A stretch of DNA of 64,000 nt from Alphaproteobacteria bacterium (GTDB lineage Bacteria; Pseudomonadota; Alphaproteobacteria; UBA8366; Aestuariispiraceae): contig JAWPMN010000001.1 of the NCBI GenBank assembly GCA_033344895.1, positions 2,798,001 to 2,862,000 on the forward strand, given 5' to 3'. The notes under the pieces are model-generated. The model worked only from the letters and a program-made list of their open reading frames with translations. It ran no database searches and was not told the origin of the DNA. Both the position numbers and the translations under genes were made by a program. This document shows, in pieces, positions 53,614 to 63,146 of this stretch; the first letter of the stretch is position 1, and each line of letters starts with the position of its first letter.

Positions 53614-54933
53614 TCAGCCCTCCTTCTTTTCGGTGCCGCCATCGGCGGTCTTCGTTTCTTCCGGACTCGCTGCGGGCGCCTCCGCCGACTTGGCGGCGGG
53701 GGCCTTTTTGGCGGCCGCTTTCTTGGCGGACTTCTTGGAGCCGGACTTTTTCTTTGCCGCGCCGGATTTCGATGCCGCCTTCTTGGCCGGTGACGCGCCG
53801 ACCGCGTCCTTCACGCGATCATGGACGATCTCTCCGTCGCGACAGACCAGCGTGCCGGCGACGACCGTATCTTCGGTATCGATCGTCAGCGCGCCGCTTT
53901 CCTTGTCGATCATCGGTGTCAGGAAGTTCAGCAGGTTGCGGGCAAAAAGCTGGCTCGTCGTTTCCGCCAGACGGCTGGGCACGTTGTCGTGGCCGACCAG
54001 CGTGACGCCGTGTTTGGTCACCACCTTGCCGTATTCGCTCAGCGGGCAGTTCCCGCCGGTTTCAACGGCCAGGTCGACGATCACCGCGCCGGGCTTCATC
54101 GACTTCACATGGTCCTCGGTCACCAGCACCGGTGCCGGGCGGCCCGGGATCAGGGCCGTGGTGATGACGATGTCCATCGTCTTGATCTTCTCGGCGATCA
54201 GTGCGGCCTGCTGGCGCTTGTAATCGTCCGACATTTCCTTGGCGTAGCCGCCTTCGGTCTGGGCCTGCTGGAATTCCTCGTTCTCGACGGCGAGGAACTT
54301 GCCCCCCAGGCTTTCCACCTGCTCCTTGGTGTCCGGGCGGACGTCGGTTGCCCAGACGATGGCGCCCAGGCGCTTTGCTGTTGCGATGGCCTGAAGCCCG
54401 GCGACGCCGACCCCCATGACGAAGACGTTGGCCGGGTTCACGCGCCCGGCGGCGGTCGACATCATCGGCAATGCGCGCCCGTAGTACTGCAGGGCATCCA
54501 GCACCGCCTTGTAGCCCGACATGTTCGCCTGACTGGACAGGATGTCCATCGATTGCGCCCGCGTGATGCGCGGCACCAGTTCCATGGCAAACAGCGTCAC
54601 CCCCTGGGCTGCGAGCTTCTTCACCATGTCGCTCTCTGTCAGGGCGTATGCGTGGCAGGCGAGCGCCTGTCCCTTGGCAAACAGTTTGATTTCGTCATCG
54701 GTCGGGCGCGCGATCTTGAGGACCAGATCGGCCCCCTTGATCGTTTCGGCCGGAGATTTGGCAATCTGGGCGCCCGCTTCCTTGAATGCGTCGTCCGAAA
54801 TGGAGGCGGACTCTCCGGCGCCGCTTTCCACCGTGACCGTACAGTTCAACTGGATGAACTTGGCCACGCTATCAGGCGAGGCGGCGACGCGCTTTTCCCC
54901 GGCGCGCCGTTCCTTCAGAACCGCGATCTTCAT
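53614..54933 (-). CDS. pntAA: NAD(P) transhydrogenase alpha subunit part 1
   Basis: 439 residues. The cytosolic NAD(H)-binding subunit. Seen: MKIAVLKERRAGEKRVAASP, SSQANMSGYKAVLDALQYYG, VFVMGVGVAGLQAIATAKRL (Rossmann motif), and DIVITTALIPGRPAPVLVTE. After about residue 375 comes an unusual Lys/Ala-rich tail of roughly 65 residues (KKAASKSGAAKKKSGSKKSA), like histone H1, that ordinary PntAA lacks. First gene of the pnt operon; the AT-rich region 54940-55110 upstream should hold the promoter. Confidence 0.94.
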   Translation of the reverse strand: MKIAVLKERRAGEKRVAASPDSVAKFIQLNCTVTVESGAGESASISDDAFKEAGAQIAKSPAETIKGADLVLKIARPTDDEIKLFAKGQALACHAYALTESDMVKKLAAQGVTLFAMELVPRITRAQSMDILSSQANMSGYKAVLDALQYYGRALPMMSTAAGRVNPANVFVMGVGVAGLQAIATAKRLGAIVWATDVRPDTKEQVESLGGKFLAVENEEFQQAQTEGGYAKEMSDDYKRQQAALIAEKIKTMDIVITTALIPGRPAPVLVTEDHVKSMKPGAVIVDLAVETGGNCPLSEYGKVVTKHGVTLVGHDNVPSRLAETTSQLFARNLLNFLTPMIDKESGALTIDTEDTVVAGTLVCRDGEIVHDRVKDAVGASPAKKAASKSGAAKKKSGSKKSAKKAAAKKAPAAKSAEAPAASPEETKTADGGTEKKEG

Positions 54934-55131
54934 GGGATTATCCTTTTCCCCTTAACTGCACAGTCGGACCATCGGCGCGTTTTGTCGCGCGGCTGGCCCG
55001 AATTTCGCGAATGATAACGGGGATATGGACACCAATCGAGAAAAGAAAAGAGCAGTTTTGTAATTTGTTGTATTGAAGTTTTGTATCATTCTAATGAATG
55101 GCGTCTATCATGCGCCGCCACAGCGCGTGGA

Positions 55132-56493
55132 TCACCGGGCCAATCCGGACCCGGCGAGTGCCGCTTTCTGCCGCGCTTCCAGACGGTTGGCATCGAAGTC
55201 GTCGATCAGTTCATGGAATTGCCGGTGCCAGTTTACTTCGGCCTTGAGATGCATGAAGACCGAGCCGAGCCCGATCGCCGCCCGGTCGACCAGAACGAAT
55301 TCCCGCGGTGGCTGGACGCCGCCGAGCCGAACCAGTTCCTTTTGCACCTGCCCGGCAATCTTGGCGCCGAACTGGCCGCTGTCGGATTCCTGGATGCGCT
55401 GGACCTTGTCCTCCATCAGCGGGCGATACAGGAATCGGGCCCAGATGTTCAGAACATCCAGGAGTTCCTTCGTGACATTCTCGAACCCCCAGCTTTCGTA
55501 CGCGTACACGGCTAAGTCCATATCGTCGTCGCGCAGAGCCCGATACAGATCGATGACCCCCTGAACGAAGCTGGGCGGGAAAACACGGATGCAGCCGAAA
55601 TCCAGAAGATTGATCGACCTTTCATCGGCGCGCACCGTGTAATTGCCGAGATGCGGGTCCCCATGAATGACACCGTAATAATAGAAGGGGACATACCACG
55701 CCCGAAACATCGAAAGCGCCAGTTCGTTCCGTGTCTCCAGTGGTGCCTCACGGAAATCCATCAGCGGCCGCCCGTCGAGCCAGGTCATCGTCAGAAGCCG
55801 CTTGGTCGACAGGTCTTGGACCGGTTCCGGGATATGCACCCGATCTTCCTCGGCCAGCATGTCCGTATAGAGGCGCATCGCGTTGGCTTCGCGGGTATAG
55901 TCCAGTTCTTCACGCAGCCGCTCCGACAGCTCCTCATAGATCCGGCGGGTGGAGATCGCCTTGTCGTAACGTTCGTAGATCGAAAAGATCAGTTTCAACT
56001 GCCTCAGATCCGCGTCGATGGCCGAGGCCATGTCGGGGTATTGAAGCTTGCAGGCCAGCTGCGTCCCGTCTTCCAGCCGTGCGCGGTGGACCTGACCCAA
56101 TGACGCGGCGTGGGCAGCTTCCTTTTCGAAGGTGCCGAACTTCTTGGTCCAGCCCGGTCCCAGTTCGGAACTCATGCGGCGCCGGACGAAAGGCCACCCC
56201 ATGGACGGAGCGTTCGACTGCAACTGGCGCAGTTCTTCGGCATATTCCTTGGGCAGGGCGTCCGGGATTGTCGCCAGAATCTGAGCAACCTTCATCAGCG
56301 GTCCCTTCAGGCCGCCAATTGCCGCCTTGAGCTGACCGGCGTGCTGGTCCTTGTCCAGTTTGACACCCAGATAGCGGGCACCGGCCAGACGCGCACCCAG
56401 CCCGGCCATGGCGCCGCCGACCTGGGCGACCCGGCGGACCTGCCCGGTGAAACTGGCGTCGTCATTGTATCTTTCAGATGTGTCGTCGGACAT
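55132..56493 (-). CDS. ABC1/UbiB (AarF) family kinase-like protein
   Basis: 453 residues from ATG 56493. The UbiB/COQ8 atypical kinase family supports ubiquinone or lipid handling. Seen: LKGPLMKVAQILATIPDAL (the KxGQ region, here KVAQ), EAAHAASLGQVHRARLEDGT (Ala-rich nucleotide loop), ELDYTREANAMRLYTDML, and GVIHGDPHLGNYTVRADERS with INLLDFGCIRVF (catalytic and metal-binding). No transmembrane C-terminal helices are evident, unlike UbiB, so it is a cytosolic family member. Confidence 0.88.
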   Translation of the reverse strand: MSDDTSERYNDDASFTGQVRRVAQVGGAMAGLGARLAGARYLGVKLDKDQHAGQLKAAIGGLKGPLMKVAQILATIPDALPKEYAEELRQLQSNAPSMGWPFVRRRMSSELGPGWTKKFGTFEKEAAHAASLGQVHRARLEDGTQLACKLQYPDMASAIDADLRQLKLIFSIYERYDKAISTRRIYEELSERLREELDYTREANAMRLYTDMLAEEDRVHIPEPVQDLSTKRLLTMTWLDGRPLMDFREAPLETRNELALSMFRAWYVPFYYYGVIHGDPHLGNYTVRADERSINLLDFGCIRVFPPSFVQGVIDLYRALRDDDMDLAVYAYESWGFENVTKELLDVLNIWARFLYRPLMEDKVQRIQESDSGQFGAKIAGQVQKELVRLGGVQPPREFVLVDRAAIGLGSVFMHLKAEVNWHRQFHELIDDFDANRLEARQKAALAGSGLAR

Positions 56494-56549
56494 GCTGCCC
56501 CTCGTTTTGCGACCGGGTGCGACGCAGGGCAGGGACCCTGACCGCCGGT

Positions 56550-57365
56550 TCAGATATCGTTCGCGCGCATCCACCGGGCAAGGGCATCGGCCGTCGCTTG
56601 CCAGGTTTCGTCCAGCATCATGCCATGCCCGGCCCGGTCCAGAATGGTCGCCTCGACGCCCAATTGCCGGGCCGTGGACCGAATGAAGGCCGGCGGGATC
56701 AGACCGTCTTCCTGCGCGCCCATGACGCACAGGGGAATACGTCCGCGCAGGCGATTCGGATCGACACGGATGGTGCCGTGCATTTCCGCGACGGCACGGG
56801 ACGACTCACCGCCCATCTGGGGCATGTATCGTTCGACCCTTTCCGGCGGCACACGATCCGAGAACAGCGCCTGACGCAGACCGGACATGCTGACCGCACC
56901 CGGAGCTCCGGCCTGGGCCATGCCGATTTCGAACATCAGCATCGGGTTCCAGGTCGCGAGGCTCATGGACGGGCCGATCAGGCCGCCGGGCGGGACCGAG
57001 GCAAGAAGGGCCAGCCCTGCCACCTCCCGGGTTTCGGCATACTTCATCGCAACGAAACCGCCCATGGAATGCCCGATCAGCATCGGGGAAACGTCAAGGT
57101 CGCGCACGACCGATGCCAGGTCCGAGACGTAATCCGCGATGCCGTACCGGTCGAGTTGCGCCTGTCCGTCGCTGTCGCCATGACCGCGAAAGGAGGGCGC
57201 GTAGCATCGATAGCCCAGCGTTGCGAAATAGGGCAGGAACCGTTCCGACCAGCACCAGGCTCCGGCAAAGGCACCATGCAGAAAGACCAGGGGCGTCGGT
57301 CGGACCGGCACGCCTTCCGGTGGTCGAGCGGTCAGGATCTCCAGATTGAGCAAATCGGAGTTCAA
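56550..57365 (-). CDS. Alpha/beta hydrolase
   Basis: 271 residues. Seen: LVFLHGAFAGAWCWSERFLP (oxyanion HG motif), FRGHGDSDGQ, the nucleophile elbow MLIGHSMGGFVAMKYAETRE with Ser, and the catalytic acid/His region IPLCVMGAQEDGLIPPAF, DRAGHGMMLDE. I place the start at TTG 57365, preceded at proper distance by AAAGGAG, because no ATG lies nearby and homologous content begins there. A lipase, esterase or lactonase; substrate unassigned. Confidence 0.8.
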   Translation of the reverse strand: MNSDLLNLEILTARPPEGVPVRPTPLVFLHGAFAGAWCWSERFLPYFATLGYRCYAPSFRGHGDSDGQAQLDRYGIADYVSDLASVVRDLDVSPMLIGHSMGGFVAMKYAETREVAGLALLASVPPGGLIGPSMSLATWNPMLMFEIGMAQAGAPGAVSMSGLRQALFSDRVPPERVERYMPQMGGESSRAVAEMHGTIRVDPNRLRGRIPLCVMGAQEDGLIPPAFIRSTARQLGVEATILDRAGHGMMLDETWQATADALARWMRANDI

Positions 57366-57496
57366 TGCGGGCTCCTTTCGTGTCGGACGGGACGCTAAAC
57401 CGGCTCGACGCGCCGGCAAAGGCGGGGCCGGCGATGTGCAACCGATGGGCTTCGGACCGGTAGGCGGGCTCGCACGGTGCTCTTGTTGAAGGCCGG

Positions 57497-58117
57497 TCAG
57501 GGCAGCGGGCAGGCCTTGAAGGCAGGCAGGGCCTCGCAACGCGCGGTGAAGGCCGACAAGGCGGGCGCGATCGTGTCCGCATCGAGCTTCGGCCGAACAG
57601 CCCGAACGAAGCTATGCGCGACGGCGGCCGCGATATCGGCATGACTGACGCTGTCCGTGCCGGCCAGCCAGTCCGCGCCCGCCGCCGCCGCGATGCCGTC
57701 CAGATGCTTCAAACCGGCGACGACCTGAGCGTCATTATGGGCTTCCCAGGGCTCATGGACCTTTTCCTCCGGATGAAAGCGGCGCTCATAGAACGCCCAT
57801 TGCGCCTTCTCCATTACACCGACGCCATAAGCCGCGATCTGCAGTACTTCACGGCGCTTCGTGCCCGCCGCCGGGGCCAGAGCCCTTTCCGGACCGGCAA
57901 GCCGGTCCAGCTCATCCAGGATGGCCCAGCTTTCGACCAGGGAACTGCCGTCATCCATCACCAGCGTCGGCACCCGGACCAGCGGATTGTGCGCCCGCAC
58001 CGGCTCCGGCGTTTCGAAGATGCGCAGACCGTCATGCTCGAACGGCATGTCCAGAATGTTCAGGGCGATCGCCACGCGCCGGGTGTAAGGGGACAGGTAG
58101 ACGCCATAGAGCTTCAT
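57497..58117 (-). CDS. Glutathione S-transferase
   Basis: 206 residues. Seen: KLYGVYLSPYTRRVAIALNI (catalytic SPYTRRV Ser/Cys region), NPLVRVPTLVMDDGSSLVES and SVSHADIAAAVAHSFVR at the N-cap. Four bases downstream of the long-chain acyl-CoA synthetase stop, so probably the second gene of that operon. Class (tau/beta-like) uncertain. Confidence 0.87.
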   Translation of the reverse strand: MKLYGVYLSPYTRRVAIALNILDMPFEHDGLRIFETPEPVRAHNPLVRVPTLVMDDGSSLVESWAILDELDRLAGPERALAPAAGTKRREVLQIAAYGVGVMEKAQWAFYERRFHPEEKVHEPWEAHNDAQVVAGLKHLDGIAAAAGADWLAGTDSVSHADIAAAVAHSFVRAVRPKLDADTIAPALSAFTARCEALPAFKACPLP

Positions 58118-58121
58118 TCGT

Positions 58122-59936
58122 TCAGCCTTTTCCGTAAAGCGCGTTCAATCGATCCGCATATTTCTCGCGAATGATGTGCCGGCGAATTTTCATCGACGGG
58201 GTCAGCATGTCGTTGTCGACGCTGAACGGCTCATCCGCCAATGTGAACTTTCGGACCTTCTCGATCGGGTTCAGATCCTTGTTCGCATCGTCGACCGCCG
58301 CGCGTATCGCCTTGCGCAGATCGTCGTCCTGCATCAGGTCCGCCCAGCCTTCCCCTTTCTTGCGGTTCTTCGCCCGCCATTCGCGCAGCCAGTCGGCATC
58401 CGGGACAATCAGGGCGACCAGGTGCGATTGCTTGTCGCCATAGACCATGACCTGGGCAATGGATTGCTGCAGGCTGAGAATGCCCTCGACGCGTTGCGGA
58501 GAGATGTTGTCGCCACCGGAATTGACGATGATGTCCTTCTTCCGGTCGGTGATCCGGATACGGCCCAGCTCGTCCATCTCACCGATGTCGCCGGTATGCA
58601 GCCAGCCGTCCTTGATCGTCTCCGCCGTGCGGTCGGGCTGGTTCCAGTATCCCAGCATGACAAGTTCGCCACGCACGAGGATCTCACCGTCTTCGGCGAT
58701 CTTCACATCGACCCCGACAAGCGGCGGTCCGACCGTGGTCAGATCGTTGATATCCGGCCGGTTCACCGAGACAACCGGCGCCGCTTCGGTCTGGCCATAG
58801 CCTTGCAGCACGCGCAATCCCAGGGAGACGAAGAACAGCCCGACATCGTAGTTGAGCGGTCCCCCACCGGAAACGAAGGCCTTGAGGCGTCCGCCGAACC
58901 GCGCCTTGACCTTGCGCCGGACCAGCAGGTCGAGGAAGAAGTCCTGGATTTTCTCGACAAGGCTCAGCGATGCGGGATCTTCATATCGTTTCGATCCCAG
59001 TTCGATGGCCTTCAGGAGCAGTTTTTCCTTCGTTCCGCCGACCTTCTCCGCGCCGCGCAGGATCTTGCCGCGCATGTTTTCGTACAGGCGCGGCACGGCG
59101 GTCATGATCGTCGGCTGGGTCTCGATGATATTCTGCGCCAGCTTGTCCAGGCCCTCGGCGTAGTAGACCTGTGCACCGATGGAAATTGGGACGAACTGAC
59201 CGACCGTGTGCTCATAGGAATGACTGAGCGGCAAGAAGGACAGGAATACCTCCGTGCCGTCGTCGAGACCGGGCAGCGTCCGCAGAAATTCATCCGCTCC
59301 CATCACATTGCACAGCATGTTACCGTGGCTCAGCATCACCCCGGTCGGCACACCGCCAGTCCCGGACGTGTAGATGATGGCCGCCATGGCGTTCCGGTCC
59401 AGGCTGCGTGCGCGTTCCGCCGTTGCTTCGACGCTGGCCTCTTTCTGGCCCTTCGCCATGCCCAGCAGGTCTTCCCAGCCGTAGATCCGCATGCCCTGCG
59501 GCACGGCGCCCGGCCATTCCATGACCACCACCGTTTCGATGCCGACACGGGTCGCGGCCGCCATGACCGGCTTTGCCAGTTGCGCCGTTGAGCAAACGGC
59601 GATCTTCGCGCCGGAATCCCGCATCACATGGATGTGGTTCTCGACCGTGTTGGTCGTATAGGTCGGGACCGCGACGGCACCCAGGGTCATGATCGCCAGG
59701 TCGGTGATCATCCATTCCGGGCGGTTCTCCGCCACCAGCATGACGCGGTCGCCCGGCTTCACGCCGGCCTGCTTCAGCCCATAGGCCAGCTTCGCGACCC
59801 GTTGTGCGGTCTGGGCCCAACTGGTCGGCCGCCAGCGCCCGTCCGACTTCGCCCACAGAAATGGTGTGTCGCCCCAGCGCTTCGCCTGATCGAAGAACAG
59901 GGTCGGCAGGTTCGGAATAGACGCATAATCCAGCAT
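58122..59936 (-). CDS. Long-chain fatty acid-CoA ligase (FadD15-like, AMP-forming)
   Basis: 604 residues from ATG 59936. Activates a fatty acid to acyl-CoA. Seen: ENRPEWMITDLAIMTLGAVA, YTTNTVENHIHVMRDSGAK, the P-loop AIIYTSGTGGVPTGVMLSHG (PTG in place of the usual PKG), LQGYGQTEAAPVVSVN, GWLHTGDIGEMDELGRIRIT and RKKDIIVNSGGDNISPQRVE. The long N-terminal half and about 600-residue length indicate a long-chain type. Divergent from the oligoendopeptidase gene. Confidence 0.92.
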   Translation of the reverse strand: MLDYASIPNLPTLFFDQAKRWGDTPFLWAKSDGRWRPTSWAQTAQRVAKLAYGLKQAGVKPGDRVMLVAENRPEWMITDLAIMTLGAVAVPTYTTNTVENHIHVMRDSGAKIAVCSTAQLAKPVMAAATRVGIETVVVMEWPGAVPQGMRIYGWEDLLGMAKGQKEASVEATAERARSLDRNAMAAIIYTSGTGGVPTGVMLSHGNMLCNVMGADEFLRTLPGLDDGTEVFLSFLPLSHSYEHTVGQFVPISIGAQVYYAEGLDKLAQNIIETQPTIMTAVPRLYENMRGKILRGAEKVGGTKEKLLLKAIELGSKRYEDPASLSLVEKIQDFFLDLLVRRKVKARFGGRLKAFVSGGGPLNYDVGLFFVSLGLRVLQGYGQTEAAPVVSVNRPDINDLTTVGPPLVGVDVKIAEDGEILVRGELVMLGYWNQPDRTAETIKDGWLHTGDIGEMDELGRIRITDRKKDIIVNSGGDNISPQRVEGILSLQQSIAQVMVYGDKQSHLVALIVPDADWLREWRAKNRKKGEGWADLMQDDDLRKAIRAAVDDANKDLNPIEKVRKFTLADEPFSVDNDMLTPSMKIRRHIIREKYADRLNALYGKG

Positions 59937-60057
59937 CGCCCTCGGCTCTTGTAATTGGATGTTTCCCCGGCGGGACGGACAGTCGGCATTCTTTCGATGC
60001 CTTGTTCCGGTCCCCAAACAAACATAGATACGGATGTGAAAGAAGGAGACAAGTACG

Positions 60058-61839
60058 ATGCCTGATACGCATGCCGCCGCCGACCTGCCCGTCTGGGACC
60101 TTACCGACCTCTATCCGGCCCCTGATTCGCAGGAACTGAAACAGGATGTCGAAAAGACAATGGCCCGGGCGCAGGCGTTCGAGAGCCGGTTTTCGGGAAA
60201 GGTCGATGGTCTGACAGGGGCACAGCTTGCCGAAGCGATCACCGAATATGAGGCGATCGACGAGGTGCTGTCGCGGGTCATGAGTTACGCGCAGCTGCTG
60301 CATGCCGGGGATGTCACCGACCCGAAGATCGGTCAGTTCTATCAAACGATGCGCGAGAAGGCGACGGAAGCGAATGGCCATCTGCTGTTCTTCACTCTGG
60401 AACTGAACAAGGTTTCGGACGAGGCGCTGGACGCCCGACTGGCGGAGAGCGAGGCGCTGCGACGCTATCGGCCGTGGCTGGATGCGCTGCGTCTGTTCCG
60501 TCCGCATCAGTTGTCCGACGAAGTGGAGCGCCTGCTGCTGGACAAGAGCGTTGCGGGCAGCGGCGCATGGATGCGCCTGTTCGACGAGACCTCCGCCAGT
60601 CTGCGGTTCCCGTTCCGGGAGGAATTGCTGACCCAGACGGAAATCCTGCACAAGATGCAGGATCGCGATGCCGCCGTCCGCAAGGAGGCGAGTCAGGTGC
60701 TGGGGACCGTTCTCGGGGAGAACATCTCTACCTTTGCGCTGATCACCAATACGCTGGCGAAAGACAAGGAAGTCGAGGACAAATGGCGCGGTTTTGCGCG
60801 ACCGATCTCGTCCCGCAATCTGGCCAATCAGGTCGAAGACGAGGTTGTGAACGCGCTGATTCAGGCCGTGCGCGACATGTATCCGCGCATCTCGCACCGC
60901 TATTATCGGCTTAAGGCGAAATGGATGGGCCGGGACAAGCTGGATTACTGGGACCGGTTGGCCCCGCCGCCGGCCGACGATGATCGCACCTTCACCTGGG
61001 ACGATGCACAATCGATCGTCATGGATGCCTATTCGGCCTTCTCTCCGGACATGGCAGCGGTCGGGAAGCGGTTCTTCGACAATGCCTGGATCGACGTTCC
61101 GCCGAGACCCGGGAAAGCGGGCGGTGCCTTCGCGCATCCGACGGTACCATCCGCGCATCCCTACCTGTTGCTGAATTTCCAGGGCAAGGCGCGGGACATC
61201 ATGACCCTGGCGCATGAACTGGGGCATGGCGTGCATCAGGTGCTGGCCGCGAAACAGGGCCACCTGATGGCCGATACGCCGCTAACCCTGGCGGAGACCG
61301 CATCCGTCTTCGGCGAGATGCTGACGTTCAAGAGCATGCTGGCCGCGACGAAGGATCCGGTGGCTCGCCGCGCCGTGCTGGCGTCCAAGATCGAGGATAT
61401 GATCAACACGGTCGTGCGCCAGATCGCCTTCTGCGAGTTCGAGCGGCTGGTGCATGACGAACGTCGGAACGGGGAACTCACACCGGATCGGATCGGCGAA
61501 TTGTGGATGCAGGTCAGCGAGGAAAGCCTGGGCGACGTGTTCCGCTTCGATGAGAATTATCGAAATTACTGGGCCTATATCCCGCACTTCATCCATTCGG
61601 CCTTCTATGTCTACGCTTACGCGTTCGGGGATTGTCTGGTGAACGCCCTATACGCGAAGTACGAGTCGGAGCCTGAGGGCTTCCAGACGAAATACATGGA
61701 GATGCTGTCGGCAGGCGGGACCTTGCGACACAAGGAACTGTTGGCGCCGTTCGGACTGGATGCGTCCGATCCGGATTTCTGGAAACTGGGCCTGGGCGTC
61801 CTGGAAGGGTTCATCGACGAACTGGAAGCGACCTTCTGA
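60058..61839 (+). CDS. pepF: M3 family oligoendopeptidase F
   Basis: 593 residues. A cytosolic zinc peptidase degrading short peptides. Seen: the zinc motif MTLAHELGHGVHQVLAAKQG (HExxH) near residue 383, then the downstream glutamate in LTLAETASVFGEML as third ligand, and the N-terminal PepF lobe (WDLTDLYPAPDSQELKQDVE). ATG 60058 follows GAAGGAGAC. Length is normal for the family. Confidence 0.93.
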   Translation: MPDTHAAADLPVWDLTDLYPAPDSQELKQDVEKTMARAQAFESRFSGKVDGLTGAQLAEAITEYEAIDEVLSRVMSYAQLLHAGDVTDPKIGQFYQTMREKATEANGHLLFFTLELNKVSDEALDARLAESEALRRYRPWLDALRLFRPHQLSDEVERLLLDKSVAGSGAWMRLFDETSASLRFPFREELLTQTEILHKMQDRDAAVRKEASQVLGTVLGENISTFALITNTLAKDKEVEDKWRGFARPISSRNLANQVEDEVVNALIQAVRDMYPRISHRYYRLKAKWMGRDKLDYWDRLAPPPADDDRTFTWDDAQSIVMDAYSAFSPDMAAVGKRFFDNAWIDVPPRPGKAGGAFAHPTVPSAHPYLLLNFQGKARDIMTLAHELGHGVHQVLAAKQGHLMADTPLTLAETASVFGEMLTFKSMLAATKDPVARRAVLASKIEDMINTVVRQIAFCEFERLVHDERRNGELTPDRIGELWMQVSEESLGDVFRFDENYRNYWAYIPHFIHSAFYVYAYAFGDCLVNALYAKYESEPEGFQTKYMEMLSAGGTLRHKELLAPFGLDASDPDFWKLGLGVLEGFIDELEATF

Positions 61840-61841
61840 CC

Positions 61842-62852
61842 TTAATCCAGGGTCAAGACAATCTTTCCAATGTGATCGGAGCTTTCCATCAGCCGGTGCG
61901 CCGCGGCCGCGTCGGACAGAGGGAATGTCTGGTGGATCACCGGCGCGACCTTGCCTGAATCGAGCAGCGGCCAGACATCCCGGCGCAGATTGTCGGCGAT
62001 GGCGGCCTTCTCCGCGACGGTCTGGGGACGCAGGGTCGATCCCATGATCGTCAACCGGTTCATCAGCACGCGGGTGAAGTCGACTTCGGTCTTCGGCCCT
62101 TTCAGGAAGGCGATGAAGGCATAACGCCCGTCGCGGCGCAGCAGCTTGATCCCCTGATCGACATACGGGCCGGCGACCATGTCCAGGATGACATCCAGCC
62201 CCGGCCCGCCGTTCATGTCCTTGGTCCACCCCTTGGCCTGTTCCGCCCATTCGCCTTCGCGGTAATTGATGGCCAGATCCGCGCCCAGCTCTAGGCAGGT
62301 CCGGCATTTGTCGTTGCTGCCAGCGGTGACCGCGACCTGGGCGCCGAAAGCCTTGGCAAGTTGAATCGCGGTCGTGCCGATGCCGCTGGAGCCGCCGTGA
62401 ATCAGAATGCGCTCTCCGGCGGTCAGCTTGGCCCGCATGAAGACGTTGTAGTAGACCGTGAAGAAGGTCTCGGGCAGGGCGGCTGCGCGTACCATGTCAT
62501 AGCCCTCCGGTAGGCGTAGACAGTGCTCGGCCGGGGTGGTGCAATATTGTGCATAGCCGCCGCCGGGCGTCAGGGCGCAGACCTTGTCGCCGATCTGCAG
62601 CGATTGCACCCCGTCGCCGAGGGCCGCCACCTCTCCAGCGATCTCCAGACCGGGCAGGGGAGAGGCGCCCGGCGGTGGGGGGTAGGCGCCCGCGCGCTGC
62701 ATCACATCGGGCCGGTTGACGCCCGCTGCATGAACGCGGATCAGGACTTCGCCCGGTGCCGGCGACGGCGTGGCCATTTGCCCGGCGACCAGAACGTCCG
62801 GCCCGCCCGGTTCGGTGATCTCGACAGCGGTCATCTGGGCGGGTACGGACAT
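61842..62852 (-). CDS. NAD(P)H:quinone oxidoreductase (PIG3/zeta-crystallin-like MDR)
   Basis: 336 residues from ATG 62852. A zinc-free medium-chain reductase. Seen: MTAVEITEPGGPDVLVAGQM, VLIRVHAAGVNRPDVMQRAG, ILIHGGSSGIGTTAIQLAKA (NADPH motif), AVTAGSNDKCRTCLELGADL and VDFTRVLMNRLTIMGSTLRP. It belongs with the PIG3 subgroup. Convergent with pepF, 2 bases apart. Confidence 0.9.
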   Translation of the reverse strand: MSVPAQMTAVEITEPGGPDVLVAGQMATPSPAPGEVLIRVHAAGVNRPDVMQRAGAYPPPPGASPLPGLEIAGEVAALGDGVQSLQIGDKVCALTPGGGYAQYCTTPAEHCLRLPEGYDMVRAAALPETFFTVYYNVFMRAKLTAGERILIHGGSSGIGTTAIQLAKAFGAQVAVTAGSNDKCRTCLELGADLAINYREGEWAEQAKGWTKDMNGGPGLDVILDMVAGPYVDQGIKLLRRDGRYAFIAFLKGPKTEVDFTRVLMNRLTIMGSTLRPQTVAEKAAIADNLRRDVWPLLDSGKVAPVIHQTFPLSDAAAAHRLMESSDHIGKIVLTLD

Positions 62853-62945
62853 GGCGAAACTCCTTTGCTGATCCCGGTCTTGCGGACCGACGGGCGGGCG
62901 CGATACTGACAGTCCACCGTCACCGCCGCAAGGGAGGCACAGACC

Positions 62946-63128
62946 ATGTTCGACGAAGAAGAGCGCCCGAAGCCGAAGGGCATCCAGCCGATGGACCTGG
63001 ACACGATGAGCATCGAGGCGCTGGGCGAGTATATCGAAGAACTGGAAGCCGAGATTTCCCGGGTCCGTGAGAAGATCGCGGCCAAGAAGGATGCCCGGGG
63101 CGCTGCCGAGAGCTTCTTTAAATCCTGA
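62946..63128 (+). CDS. DUF1192 family small protein
   Basis: 60 residues. Seen: PMDLDTMSIEALGEYIEELE, EAEISRVREKIAAKKDARGA and the terminal AESFFKS; this coiled-coil small protein is a standard alphaproteobacterial family of unknown function. It lies 18 bases before the next oxidoreductase gene, likely co-transcribed. Confidence 0.9.
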   Translation: MFDEEERPKPKGIQPMDLDTMSIEALGEYIEELEAEISRVREKIAAKKDARGAAESFFKS

Positions 63129-63146
63129 CATTGCGAGGAGTGCGAC

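Noticed and set aside
59320-61263. A 647-codon minus-strand frame spanning the fadD/pepF divergence
   Set aside because: It crosses a divergent promoter region and lies opposite the HExxH-bearing pepF; no domain seen.
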